Below the pieces are notes generated by a model, which saw only the letters and a list, made by a program, of their open reading frames with translations, had not been told where the DNA came from and did not search any database. From the NCBI RefSeq assembly GCF_022605165.1, contig NC_063077.1, positions 744,001-808,000 on the forward strand: a stretch of DNA of 64,000 nucleotides, given 5' to 3'. Positions within the stretch are counted from its first letter, which is position 1. The number at the start of each line of letters is the position of its first letter. This document shows positions 33,919 through 45,451 of the stretch, in pieces. Both the position numbers and the translations under genes were made by a program. Source of the stretch: Purpureocillium takamizusanense (Eukaryota; Ascomycota; Sordariomycetes; Hypocreales; Ophiocordycipitaceae).

Positions 33919-36380
33919 ACAAGTCGCCCGCCGTCTGGTGACATTGGATGCAAGCGGGCGGTCCATCACGCTGACGTCAACGACATAGTTGAGGCCAGGC
34001 CGCGGTATTGATTTGATGGCGCGCGAACGATGGAACTGCCGTGCTTTTCCCGGTAGAATGCCGTGTCAGACATGGGTAAATTTCAGTTCGGGGGGTTTTT
34101 CTGTGCTCGATGTGTGCAGAGACTGGCCGATGGTTGATGTAATGACTGCCGGCCGGAGCAGAGCTCCGGACATGACACGGCTCGGCTCCGGATCGATCGG
34201 TCGTTGCCGCCACCCATCAGAGCAGCCAAGTCGATTACTACGCCACATCTACCCCGCCAGCCAGCATCTTGCCGCCGTTCCATTACGCATCACAGTCCGT
34301 TCAACGTTGTGCGGTGCCACGCACACTCGGGGGTGAGAGGCGCGTGTGGTTGGTCCCCCCCCCCCATGTTGTCTGCCACGAGGGCTCAACCTATTCGCTT
34401 TGTCATCCCATTGCACCTTGTAATGTGTGCGGCGTGGTTGGTTCTTTCCTTGATATCCTCCCCTAAAAGGCGAGACAGACAGACGGGGTTGATCGGCGAT
34501 GCGCCACGCCCCGGAGGAGCCTCGGCAACTAGTACCGACATGTTGGGGTCTGGGGGAGGAGAAGAGGGGGGGTTTAAACGTGTGGCGGTCTTCAGTCGGG
34601 GTGAGGCGCACACGCCCCGCGCATCCCGTCTGCACTGACGACAGGTGTCATGGCTGCGGGATGATACTACTTTACTTGACAAACGTCGTCGTAGGCTCGT
34701 GAGTTTCTGCGTAATACAGGCAAGTGCCGCAGGGCTGAAGTAGCACGTGAAGAGGCGCCTGCAGTTCGACAACTGTCAAAGACATCAATGTCCGTGCCTG
34801 CAGGATGCCTCAATGAAACCAGACAGACCATCTTTTTCTTGTCTCCCTGTCCCTGCAGGCCGCAGCCAGCTCCGGCGCAGCCACTCGCAGTGCGAATCAA
34901 ATACCACGCGTCGCGTCACGTCAGCGGAAGCGGGATTGTCGCCGTTGTCTCGGGTGGCCAACAAGACGAGGAACCCCGGTGGCTTGCAATCTGAACCATC
35001 CACCCACGTCCTCCCTGCGAATCTCCAGTCATGGTACACAGAATTGCACGAGCATGCGTGCACCCGTTACCTATCCGAGATGTAAAAATTCATAGGACAA
35101 CCACCCATCTCGGGTCGTCTCTGCTCGATATTTTGTAAACAATATCCACAAGTGCCGACAGAGAAAAGAAAGAACCAAAAATAAAGAAATAATCACGAGA
35201 CCATGCCCATCGAATACGTAACATCAATTATGATGAAATGCTTGCGAGCTCTAGGGTAAGTCAGAATGGAACCGGCCCATTGTTATACCGCTCCCACTTC
35301 GGGTTTCGGATCGTCAAATGGGGTTCATCAGCGGCCACGATGACAAACACGCGATTCCCGAGGGGCCCTTTTTGTTCGTCGTCGTCGTCGTCGTTGTTGT
35401 TCAGTCTGTCAAAGCATGGCGGCCAGGGGTCCGTGCCATGACTGACTGGCAGGCGTCACTTCAATTTCTCAACGTGGCCTCAATGTCGACGTCGCCAGCC
35501 GCGGCATTAATAAAGTAGATTAAAACAGCAGACAGCATGGCGAAGCCGAGTGATCCTACATACCGACGACATCACAGCAGGATAAAGGACCCCCCCGCCG
35601 GCGGACTTCGTGGCGTATTTCCCTCCCGATCGCCCGGGTCCGTGTGCTGCAACAAGCCTCTGTCCGGAACCTCCGGGACGGAAACGCGGAGGCAAGTAAC
35701 TGCCCTGACATATGTATTGGAACATATACTAGAGGCAGATCGGACCAGGACCCCCGCGCACGCACGCGCAAATCCGTCCATCAAACCAGGATAATGCCAC
35801 GACGTCTGAACGAGGAGGCACCAGCAAGGTGCCAAGCCAGCCAGTTGCACAAATCCGGGGACGGCCGCGTAGCGCAGACAACAAGCCGCCCCTCCCCCGT
35901 TTCAATCAATGCGTGACGGGCACACATTTGACTGGGAGGGAGCTGGAAAGCTGAACTAGTAGACAGCAACGGGAACCAGCCGAGGCCCGCTTTAGCTATA
36001 GGCCGTCCCCCCTAATATGAAGAAGACTCTCTCAACGTTAGCCCGATGCTCCGTTCCTGGCACGCCAAGCCCACTCGAATTGACGCATGTGCAATTCGAC
36101 GCCCAGTGTGAGCGAGCGTCTCTCCTACTACATATAATAAACAACCTGTCTGTCATTCGCTACTTTACAGACCGGTTTGGCGTGGCGTGCTTTGTCTGTT
36201 GTCGACCCTTCCCCCCCCCATCTCTCTTTGCAGCTGCATGCATGACATAGACGTTGTGTCTTCATGTCAACAGGATCAACCAAGTGGCAAGCAACCCTCC
36301 TCCAGTCTGGTCCTTGAACCTCCATAGTTGAGATTGGAAACGTTCCCTCGGTTGCCCAACTCGCCAAAGCGCGAGCCAGC

Positions 36381-36418
36381 GAGCGAGAGAGAGAGAGAGA
36401 GCGAGAGAGAGAGAGAGA
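36381..36418. repeat. (GA)n microsatellite
   Basis: Nearly pure GA tract about 90 bp upstream of the P450 start, probably in its promoter or 5' leader. Confidence 0.85.
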
Positions 36419-36504
36419 TAGGGAAAAGACCACAAAGAGAGATTACAGAGTCCTTCCCATCGACGGGCTTGCGCCTGCTACGCAAAAAAAAACCTTAACC
36501 AAAG

Positions 36505-38398
36505 ATGCAAGTCACGGCCCTCGCCGTCATCGCCGGCGCGGCGCTCGTCCTCGGCTACATCATCAACAGCATCAACGAGTACCTGCGCCATGCGAAGAAG
36601 GCCAAGGAGCTCGGCTGCGAGCCGCCCCTCATTTCGCCAACCGATCCCAGCGGCATCATCTCCTTGATACGCGGCGCAAACGCCTCGCGGCAGAAGCGCC
36701 TCCCCGTCTACATCCAGGAGCAGCTCGACGCCGCGGCCGAAAGGCACGGCCGCTACTTCGGCACCGTCATCATCAGGACCCCCTTCTTCCGCAACACCAT
36801 CTTCACCCTCGACCCCCAGAACATCCAGGCCGTCCTGGCCCTCAAGTTCAAGGACTTTGGCCTGGGGCCGACCCGCACCGATAACATGAAGCCGCTTCTG
36901 GGCAACGGCATCGTATGTGTTTCCCCCTGCTGCCCCCCTTCCCTGTCATCTCTTTTTTTTTTCTTCTTTGCTGTATTTTTTCTTTGTCAAAGTTGTAAAA
37001 CGGTAGCTAGTAGCGAGACAAAAACAAAAAGAAGAAGGCTGACCCAACGGGCCCGCCGGCCGTACCCCTCGTGTGCAGTTCGCCGCCAACGGCAAGCAGT
37101 GGGAGCACTCTCGCGCCCTCCTCCGTCCCCAGTTCGTCCGCAGTCAGGTCAGCGACCTCGACCTCGAGGAGGACCACGTCAAGGCCATGATGACGGTGCT
37201 GGACCGCAGCCTCGGCCGCGACGGCTGGACCGACACGGTGGACCTGTCCAAGCTCTTCTTCCGCCTCACCCTCGACTCGGCCACCGAGTTCCTCTTCGGC
37301 GAGAGCGTCAACAGCCAGCTCGGCGAGGACAACAGCGGCGGCACCGCCGGGGCCAACAACAAGCGCGGCGACGACTTCGCCCATGCCTTTGACTCCTCGC
37401 AGCACACCATCTCCACCGGCGCCCGCATGGGCGGCATTTACTGGATGGCGCACACCCCCAAGTTCCACCGCATGGTCAAAAAGGTCCACGAGTTTGTCGA
37501 CTACTTTGTCGACATTGCCATGAAGCGAAGGACCGCCGGCGGCGACAGCAAGGAAAAGGAAAAGGAAAGGTACGTCTTCCTCCACGCGCTCGCCGAGTAT
37601 ACGCAGGACCCGACCGAGCTGCGCTCCCAGCTGCTCAACATCCTGCTCGCGGGCCGCGACACCACGGCCTCGACCCTCGGCTGGTTCTTCTACACCCTGG
37701 CGGACCCCCAGTACAACCACTACTACGCCAAGCTGCGCGCCGTCATCCTCGAAGAGTTTGGCACCTACGAGAAGCCGCGCGACATTACCTTTGAGCGCAT
37801 GAAGAGCTGCCAGTATCTCCAATGGTGCATCAGCGAGATCCTGCGCCTGTACCCCATCGTCACCATAAACGTGCGCACCGCAGAGGTCGACACGACGCTG
37901 CCCATGGGCGGCGGCGCTGACGGGCGATCCCCCGTGTACGTCCGCAAGGGCCAGGACGTCGCATACTCGGTCAGTCAGAGGCACCCTCCCCCCCCTTTCT
38001 TTCCCCATCATCGTAGTCCCGAAAGAGGCAGACCACAGCGTATGGATGGATCACGTACCCAAAGGGAACAAAGAAGTGATGAGATCAAACCGCTGACACG
38101 CCCGCAGGTGCACGTCATGCAGCGCCGCAAGGACCTCTGGGGCCCCGACGCCGAAATCTTCAAGCCGGAGCGGTGGGAGCACCGTCGCCCGGGCTGGGAC
38201 TACCTGCCCTTCAACGGCGGCCCGCGCATCTGCATCGGCCAGCAGTTTGCGCTGACGGAAATAGCCTACGTCGTCATCCGCCTGATGCAGCGCATCGACA
38301 CCATCGACGGCTCCAACATCGGCCCCGTCAAGCACGGCCTGACGCTGACCAACTGTCCCGGCGACGGCGTCAACGTGAGGCTGCACTTTGCAAAGTAG
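36505..38398 (+). CDS. cytochrome P450, CYP52-like (alkane/fatty-acid hydroxylase type)
   Basis: Three exons: 36505-36912, 37079-37969 and 38108-38398; 529 residues. An N-terminal anchor (ALAVIAGAALVLGYIINSI) places it in the ER membrane. Visible P450 motifs are the I-helix AGRDTTAS, the K-helix ExxR (EILRLYP), the PERW segment and the heme loop FNGGPRICIGQQF with Cys475 as the thiolate ligand. FAANGKQWEHSRALLRPQF and the heme loop are typical of the CYP52 clan and its filamentous-fungal relatives, which omega-hydroxylate fatty acids and alkanes. The second intron (37970-38107) is 138 bp, a multiple of three, with no in-frame stop. Retaining it would insert 46 residues; splicing gives the conserved AYSVHVMQRRKDLWG reading. 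The exact substrate is unknown. Confidence 0.92.
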
Positions 38399-39123
38399 AC
38401 CGCCGCTTCAAGACTTGTAAAATAAAGTTCATTTGGTCACATTGATTGTTGTGGGGATCTGGCCACTGCACACATGCATGCGGATGATTGCGTAATAGCT
38501 CCGACGGTCGGGGACGAAGTTGATGGCATTCATGTCTCGAGTTTTGACCGATGCCCGTCTCCCTGTTCATTTAAAGACTTTGAGGGGGCGGTTCGTGTGT
38601 TTTTGCGAGCAAGACGATGATCACATCCAGACGCTACGTATCAATTACTTCAAGTTCGTACAATCTCTTAGCTGAGCTATGCGACATGACACGGCTTCTC
38701 TTGTCGTCAATGAGATAGGATTGGACCACACGCCCCGTGGACTAGTGATATCTAATGCTACATGCGGCGTCTTTTCAACGACAACGAGGCTGAGTCCGAA
38801 AGCCATGCAGGCGGACTGTCAATGTTCCTGTTGACACTGCGTCCCATGATGTAAGTGCCATCAGTCCTCCCTCACCGAATGCAATACCAACCAGACATGA
38901 ACCTCTTTTCAAGACGACATGGTTTAAAGGACGCTTTCGGCGTGGAAAGATTAATGGTGCAGTAACGTGACAATGTCCGCCAAATCAGAACGCTTGCCAT
39001 CCCATCTCAAATCACTACATGTACAAAGTATGACGCCTTATACCAGGGCATTACCAAACTCCGCGTCCCTCCTTCATCCCTCCGTCGCAAAACAACAACA
39101 ACGTGAATATACTCCCAGCGGCA
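38399..39123. other. intergenic region, 3' flanks of two convergent genes
   Basis: No gene recognised. An AATAAA-like signal at about 38419-38424 probably ends the P450 transcript. Confidence 0.5.
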
Positions 39124-39741
39124 CTACACATACACTCGCTTCACACTGGGCGGCTTCCTCGGATTCGATATCGGCACTGCCTTGTACGTCGGATACGGCG
39201 CGCCCCCGGGGATCAGCTCCGGTGCGTGCGGCGGCCGCTTCGGCCCCTTGGGCTTGGGCTTCTTCTTCTTGTTCTTGGATCTGCCCGTCGAGCTGCTCGA
39301 CGTCGACGACGAACCGTAGCTGCCACCACCACCACCACCGCTGCTACTGCTGCTGCTGTCGCCGGCGGTACCCCCCCAGTCCTGGTACACGTAGGTGTGC
39401 CGCTTGTGGCGCGGCGGGGTCTTGTTGGCGAGGCAGATGCCGGCGACGATGACGATGACGACGACGGCGGCGATGGAGCCGAGGATGGCGCCCAGCTGCA
39501 CGCTGGAAAGGCCGTGCTTGCCGTTATTGTCTGGGACGACGAGGGATGTGGCCGCCGGGTCCGATGATGGTGATGATGATGAGGAGGAGGAGGTGGTGAC
39601 GGTGGTGGGCGTTGATGAGCCGAGGGTGACAAGCGTGACGAGCGTAGTGGCTGGCCGGGTGAGGGTCTGCGTGAAGACGTGCGGCTCCTGGCGTGCCACT
39701 TGCGTGACAAAGTTGCCCGTCCCGGGTGGTGATAAAATCAT
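39124..39741 (-). CDS. small single-pass membrane protein of unknown function
   Basis: Single exon, 205 residues. A Thr/Ser-rich N-terminal ~75 residues is followed by one transmembrane helix (about residues 82-105, within VQLGAILGSIAAVVVIVIVA). Then comes a cytoplasmic part with RHKRHTYVYQDWGG, a Ser/Gly low-complexity stretch, a Lys/Pro-rich patch (KNKKKKPKPKGPKRPP) and a tail with PGGAPYPTYKAVPIS. Thr/Ser-rich outside, one helix, basic inside is a layout shared by many fungal surface or sensor-like proteins. No signal peptide is obvious, so the helix may act as a signal anchor. The N-terminus may be incomplete if an upstream exon exists. Function not recognised. Confidence 0.65.
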   Translation of the reverse strand: MILSPPGTGNFVTQVARQEPHVFTQTLTRPATTLVTLVTLGSSTPTTVTTSSSSSSSPSSDPAATSLVVPDNNGKHGLSSVQLGAILGSIAAVVVIVIVAGICLANKTPPRHKRHTYVYQDWGGTAGDSSSSSSGGGGGGSYGSSSTSSSSTGRSKNKKKKPKPKGPKRPPHAPELIPGGAPYPTYKAVPISNPRKPPSVKRVYV

Positions 39742-42016
39742 GTTTGAGCTATTTCACGAAGAGAGAGAACCCCGTTCAAATAATATGCCTTTCGGAAATG
39801 CCACTCGTCAACAGAGAAAAAGACGCGCGCGCGTTTGAGCAGCCGTCCCTTTTCAAGTCAGCCGTTCCTTTGAAGTCGACACTATCAGCCGTGCAGCCAG
39901 GACGCCCCCAACCTGAAGAGGGCCGCGCTCGTGCCTGGCTTGCCTCCTGTCGCGATACCCGGCCGGCCATCCATGCGTCCCACTTGTCGAGACATCCAGT
40001 CATATGACGCGCGCATGCGGTTGTTTCCGCCCACCCTCTTTGGGGTCAACAGGCCTTGCCGCTTCTCGCATTGCGCCCCTTGTGTCGTCGTTGGCGCGGT
40101 CGCGCGTGCGCGGGCTCGACAGGGGCGATAGACACCGGCCAGGCAGAAGGGGGTGGGAGTTGGTGGTGGGCTGCCATGGCGGCGTCCATTTTATCCTGTG
40201 GTGAGGATGGATGGATGGATGGGGCGGGAGCCCGCCTGCGGGAGCTGCGCGTGCCGCTTTGGTGTGTGTGTGTGCTCGTGTGTGGAGTGCCTACTGTTAT
40301 GGAGGAGGAGCGCACACCACCTTTGAGAGAGGAGGCGTGCGTCACCTGCCGTCCTGGTGGGCGCGGCCCAATCGCGGACGAGATCGTGATGCGGGCAGTC
40401 TTCGTGTGGGTTGGTGGGTGGGTGGGTGTGCATGGGGACGGCTGGGTGCGCTAGGTCCCGCCGCCGCCGAGGAGGTTTTCTGCCTGCCTGTTGAATGATG
40501 ATGGGAGAAGAGGGCCCCGGGGGGATGGGGGGCAAGACGACAGGGAACGGTATGGATGCTGGACATCGACATCGGCGGCGGCGGGAGTCCCGACCGACTG
40601 GGAGCACGGGGGACGGGAATCGCCGGCGGCCCCACACGGGCCGAGAGGACGGAGGAGGTGGGGCCGGTTGGTTGCCACGTTGGGCTGTTCTCTGCTGTCT
40701 GCGCCGGCAAAGAGTAGGAGTATGAGGGGGGGTCCGCCGTGTTTCTCGACTGGAGTCGTAATGATTCACTTGATGCCTCAGACGCCTTGTTACTCGCCAC
40801 GTTCACGTCTTCGTTGAGTCGGTGTTGGAGCATAGACGCCGTCTGGGGCATGCTTCCTTCCTCCAGCTTACATCTGGGCACTGTGCCGGTAGCTGCTCGC
40901 GAGTTGCCAAGGGCGACTTGATTTTCAGTGAAACTCGTCGAGAGCCCGTGTCAAGGGATGGAATCGCTCTGCATACGCACGCGTTCATGTATACTGTATG
41001 TATACCCGACGGTGGCGCGGGCGAAACCGCCTATCGGATCCGCCGTCGCAGACGTGCAGGTGCAGGCACGCAATCTGCATGAGCTCCAGTGCAGCTTGCG
41101 TTCACCACGGCACAGACAACTCCGCTGTAAATTCAGCTACCTCTTTCAAAAGCAGTCGTCACCTTTGTCCTCCGTCCTATACCTCTGGGTCTCCTTCACC
41201 CGACGGCTGATGAAGCTCCCATGCTCAAGGCAGCCTTCGGCCGGGAAGGTATGCAGCAGCAGCAGCCTGCATGCGTAAACTGGACCGATATATCTAACCT
41301 CAAGTCTTGCCGATGCAGGTCCCGTTTCCCTGCCAATACGTACGTCGATATCGCAGCATGCCCCTCCCCCCATCTTTTCCCCCCGCACTGGCTGGACCGA
41401 CTTGACGATGGCGTCAAATCCACATGCAAAGCTGTGCAGCCGCATGGCGGCACCGCATTTGAGTTTTGAACCTGCATGCGCACCCCCTACCTCATGGAAT
41501 AGCAAAATCTGACGAATCTTGCTGAATCTGCGCGCATATCACCCGCGGGGCTCCGCGTTCCTGCGGCCTCGAAGCCAAGGCCATCCCGGCCGCACAGACA
41601 TGGCCAGGCAACGATGCAGTCGCGGCGTGCGGCCTTGTGGCCGAAAAGGGAAGCCAGACGTCTCAACGTGGACTGGCCGGATTTCAAGCTTCAGCCACCG
41701 GCTTGAATCGCCGTGGTTTTAGCACAGCAACGATGCATCTTCTTCCTGCATGGCTGTTTGTAGCGACGACGACTTTGTCAAACAAACAACACGAAGCGTC
41801 TCTGATGAAACTAAGCGAGGTGGGACGGTGTGCAGGTTCTGTAAACACATTCTTGGGCTATTATTTATTCCACGGCATTGCCTGCAGAATAGATTCCCGT
41901 GAACCGCATGGATCCATGTTCTCAGCGTCAGATTATCAGTAGTGCGACAGTTCCATACCTCTACCCCTTCCTACGCCTTGCTATCCTCGAAATCGCAGCA
42001 ATAATCGACGACACCT
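39742..42016. other. intergenic region with one weak gene candidate
   Basis: No firm gene. A Pro/Ser-rich open frame on the minus strand (40342-40851) is listed separately as a candidate. The rest shows only short frames and GATG/GGAT-like repeats around 40204-40220. Confidence 0.45.
40342..40851 (-). CDS. possible first exon of an unrecognised disordered protein (weak)
   Basis: Open from an ATG at 40851 in good context (GAAGC ATG CCC). The first ~45 residues (MPQTASMLQHRLNEDVNV and a Ser/Glu/Arg-rich stretch, then PPSYSYS) look more like real protein than the other frames here. The remainder is Pro/Ser/His-rich and could be chance reading of GC-rich DNA. No domain is recognised and no second exon was assigned. 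Confidence 0.25.
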   Translation of the reverse strand: MPQTASMLQHRLNEDVNVASNKASEASSESLRLQSRNTADPPSYSYSLPAQTAENSPTWQPTGPTSSVLSARVGPPAIPVPRAPSRSGLPPPPMSMSSIHTVPCRLAPHPPGALFSHHHSTGRQKTSSAAAGPSAPSRPHAHPPTHQPTRRLPASRSRPRLGRAHQDGR

Positions 42017-43400
42017 ATGAACACAGACATGAACTCAGCACGCGTCAGACACCTGACGCAAGCACTCCTCCTGGGCCTCCAAGCCTTCCTCTCCAGCATC
42101 ACAGTACAAGCCTACGAGCCAAGTGTGCCGGCTCCTGCAGATACGCCGCAGCAATGCGGCCCGGCGAATGGAGTCAGTTGTCACAAAGCATGCTGTTCCA
42201 CGGACGGGTTTTGCGGTAGGGGGCCCTCATACTGCGCGGAGTCTGTATGCCAGGTGAAATACAGCGATGTGTGCGAAGCAGTGTAAGCCGCGCCCCCCCT
42301 TCATGCTCTGCCAACAGGGGTGATCTTTGTTTGTTAACGGTTGAGCCCGCGCGTGCAGATTTCAACCCAGGGGGCCAGAAACGGATGGCCTTCCACGGCC
42401 TAAGGTCGGAAACGTGCCGTATGGTAAGCATGCTTGAAGCAAGAAGCCCTGAAACGGGTCAAGTCATTGACGGACATGTGATGCTCGTGCAGGGAAAACG
42501 ATCGAATCGTGCGACAAGCCTGGGACCGTGGCCCTCACCTTCGACGATGGGCCATCTATATACACACACAAGATTCTGGACATCCTCGAGGCATACAACG
42601 TAAAGGCCACGTTCTTCATCACTGGGAAACAGATGGGCCGCTCCATCGAAGACGCCAAGTGGCGAAATCTTCTCATGCGCATGCACAAGGCTGGGCACCA
42701 GCTCGCCAGTCACACGTGGTCCCATCGCAACCTCAACAACAACAACAATAACCATCAAGACCACACCGGTGGTGGTGGCGGCGGCGGCGGTGATGCAAAA
42801 GAAAAGAGCGGCCAAGAAGAAGAGAAGAAAAACAAGGAGAAGAATAACAACAAGGAACAGAATAAGAGCAGCATGCTGAAGCCCCAGCGAGACACGGAAA
42901 TCATGTACAACGAGATGGCGTTCCGCAACATCTTCGAGTGGTTCCCGGCATACATGCGCCCCCCTTACCTCGACTGCGACCCCAACTGCCAGTCGTGGCT
43001 CGGCGAGCGCGGCTACCACATCATCTCCGCCAACCTCGACACCAAGGACTACCTCTACGACGACCCCAACCTCATCGAAAAGTCGAGGAAGCTCTTCAGC
43101 GACGGTCTGCCTCCGGCGGCCGGCCCCCACCACAAAAACAAAAACAACAATAACAAGGGCTTCATCGTGCTGGCGCACGACGTGCATCGCCAGACCGTCG
43201 GACTCGCTTCCTACATGATCGAGACGGCGAAGGCGCGCGGCTACAAGCTCGTGACGGTGGGCGAGTGCCTCGGGGATCCCAAGGAGAACTGGTATCGCAA
43301 GGCGTCCCTGGCGCAGGACCAGAGCCAAAACGACAGCGTCCTCGTGTCGGGGAGGATCCGCGCACTGTGGGAGAGGAGGAAATGGAATCGAGGACCCTGA
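42017..43400 (+). CDS. secreted chitin deacetylase with CBM18 module (NodB/CE4)
   Basis: Three exons: 42017-42282, 42359-42423 and 42493-43400; 412 residues. A signal peptide (about residues 1-32) is followed by a hevein-like CBM18 with eight cysteines (47, 55, 59, 60, 66, 73, 78, 86), then a CE4 polysaccharide deacetylase domain. CE4 motifs: TFDDGP (126-131), the metal-binding SHTWSH with His184 and His188, RPPY (266-269), NLDTKDY, and LAHDVH near the C-terminus. It should remove acetyl groups from chitin, in cell-wall remodelling or hiding chitin from host chitinases. Two low-complexity insertions are odd: about 49 Asn/Gly/Lys/Glu-rich residues (192-240) between motifs 2 and 3, and an Asn/Lys stretch before motif 5. 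All catalytic residues are intact. Confidence 0.9.
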
Positions 43401-44590
43401 TGAGTTTGGGCATGAGCCACAGTGACCAGCTCGGCCAGGGTGGGGGGAGCTTTATTTGCGAGAAGGGGAAGAAAACAAAATTGTATGACGAGCAGCACGT
43501 AGAAACGGGTTAGACGTTGGGATATGTCCGAATTTGACAATGTCTTTAACCGAAATCACGTTCAACGTTGGCAGCGGTCATCAGGAACTATCGTGAGGAT
43601 GTTGCGAAAAACCCACATGTATACATTCGGTATCGACCCCGGACCGGCCCCCGGCAGTTGCTGGCTCATCGGTCGGCAGATGCGCCCATGCGCACCAACA
43701 AGTTCAGGCCGTACCAAGTACTACGTTACTTGAGGCGTTTCGTCTATGGCGAGCTTTTATTAGCAGCCTTGATTCGCCCACTCACGGCAAACAACTACCC
43801 TACCTAGGTAGAGGTCTAATGTGTTTAATCGTTCTTGACGTGCCTCATAGCAGAGCGCCTACCACAGTTGATGATGGGCTGTCATCACTGTCAAGACTGT
43901 TGGCGTGCCCGGCGCCTGGGTACCTTGACGGCCCCAGAACCGCAAAGCTGCCTGTGCGTGGCTTCAAGCTACCTGATTAATTGCCTGGCGTGTCTACTGC
44001 CAGCGCCCGAAGCAGGCTTCTGGGGTGCTGCTGCACTGCACGGGCACTGCTGTAATGGCAGCCCCTGAGGTGGCCCTTCGCACTCATCATGCCAGGGCAG
44101 CGGGAATCGGGTTAGCGCGGCATTCGGGGGTCTCCGACCGCACAGCTGAGGTGGATGCGGCGCCAAACAGCCCTGTGAAGCCCCCCTGTCGCCCCTCCAC
44201 CTGCACTGGGATCTGATTGCGGCAGCCGAGCGGGGCCCGGAGTCCCTTAAGGTTGTTTTTGGCGGGCGTCCGGATACTCTCGGCGTCGGCGCCGCAGGGG
44301 AGGGAGGGGCAGCTGCAAAAGTTTCTGTCTGCCGCCCGGGACACGCCACCTCGTCAGTTTCCGTCTTCGTCGCCGTCGGGACTCCTCTTCCATTTCCGAT
44401 CCAATTCTCCTCCCTCTGCAAAGGTACTACGTATCCGCATCTGCTTCACAATTCTCCCATCCCCCCATCTTTCTTTCCCCTCTCCCCCTCCTCACCTCAC
44501 ATACGACGGACGAATCTACTACGCGACCGACATCAACAAACAAACTTACACATCCCCGCCGCCGCCGCCGCCGCCGCCGCCATCGCTGTC
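43401..44590. other. intergenic region, promoter of cystathionine beta-synthase
   Basis: No gene recognised. The last ~150 bp are CT-rich, with a CCG repeat at 44556-44581 ending 9 bp before the ATG at 44591. Confidence 0.55.
44556..44581. repeat. (CCG)n repeat in the 5' leader
   Basis: About eight CCG units lie directly upstream of the cystathionine beta-synthase start codon, inside the likely 5' UTR. Confidence 0.8.
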
Positions 44591-45411
44591 ATGGCGTCGC
44601 CAGCCCTCCCCCACGTCGGGCGCAAGCCCGCCACCGTCCTCTCCGCCACCGAGCTCATCGGCAATACGCCCCTCGTCCGCCTCAACAAGGTGCCGCAGTC
44701 GCTCGGCATCGAATGCGACGTCTATGCCAAGACGGAGCTCTTCAACGCCGGCGGCAGCGTCAAGGACCGCATCGCCCTGCGCATGATTGAGGAGGCCGAG
44801 CGCAGCGGCAGGATAAAGCCCGGTGACACCCTCATCGAGCCCACCAGCGGCAACACGTACGCCTTCCCCCCTTTCCCCTCTCCACTCACCATTCATACAG
44901 CCTGCCGTCCGTCCGTTCGTCCGTCGCGAATCGCTAACAGATGGTTTGTCGTCTCCCAGTGGCATCGGCCTCGCCCTCGTCGGCGCCATCAAGGGCTACA
45001 AGACCATCATCACCATGCCCGAGAAGATGTCGGCCGAAAAGGTCTCGGTCCTGCGCGCCCTCGGCGCCACCATCATCCGCACGCCCACCCAGGCCGCCTG
45101 GGACGCCCCCGAGTCGCACATTGGCGTGGCCCGCCGCCTCGAGAAGGAGATGCCCAACGCCCACATCCTCGACCAGTACAGCAACCCCGACAACCCCCTC
45201 GCCCACGAGCTCGGCACCGCCGAGGAGATTTGGGAGCAGACGGGCGGCCGCGTCGACGCCGTCGTCGCCGGCGCCGGCACTGGCGGCACCATCACCGGCC
45301 TCGCCAAGGGCATCCGCAAGCACAGCGAGCACGTCAAGGTCATCGCCGCCGACCCCCACGGCAGCATCCTCGCCCTGCCCGAGTCCCTCAACCAGGAGCA
45401 CATCAACGAGG

Positions 45412-45451
<40 letters not shown>

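Larger units (their letters stand above)
33828..36504. other. divergent promoter region between catalase and P450
   Basis: No gene recognised in 2.7 kb. Both neighbours start here and run outward. Near the P450 end is a GA dinucleotide tract (36381-36418), then an A-rich leader just before the ATG at 36505. Confidence 0.55.
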
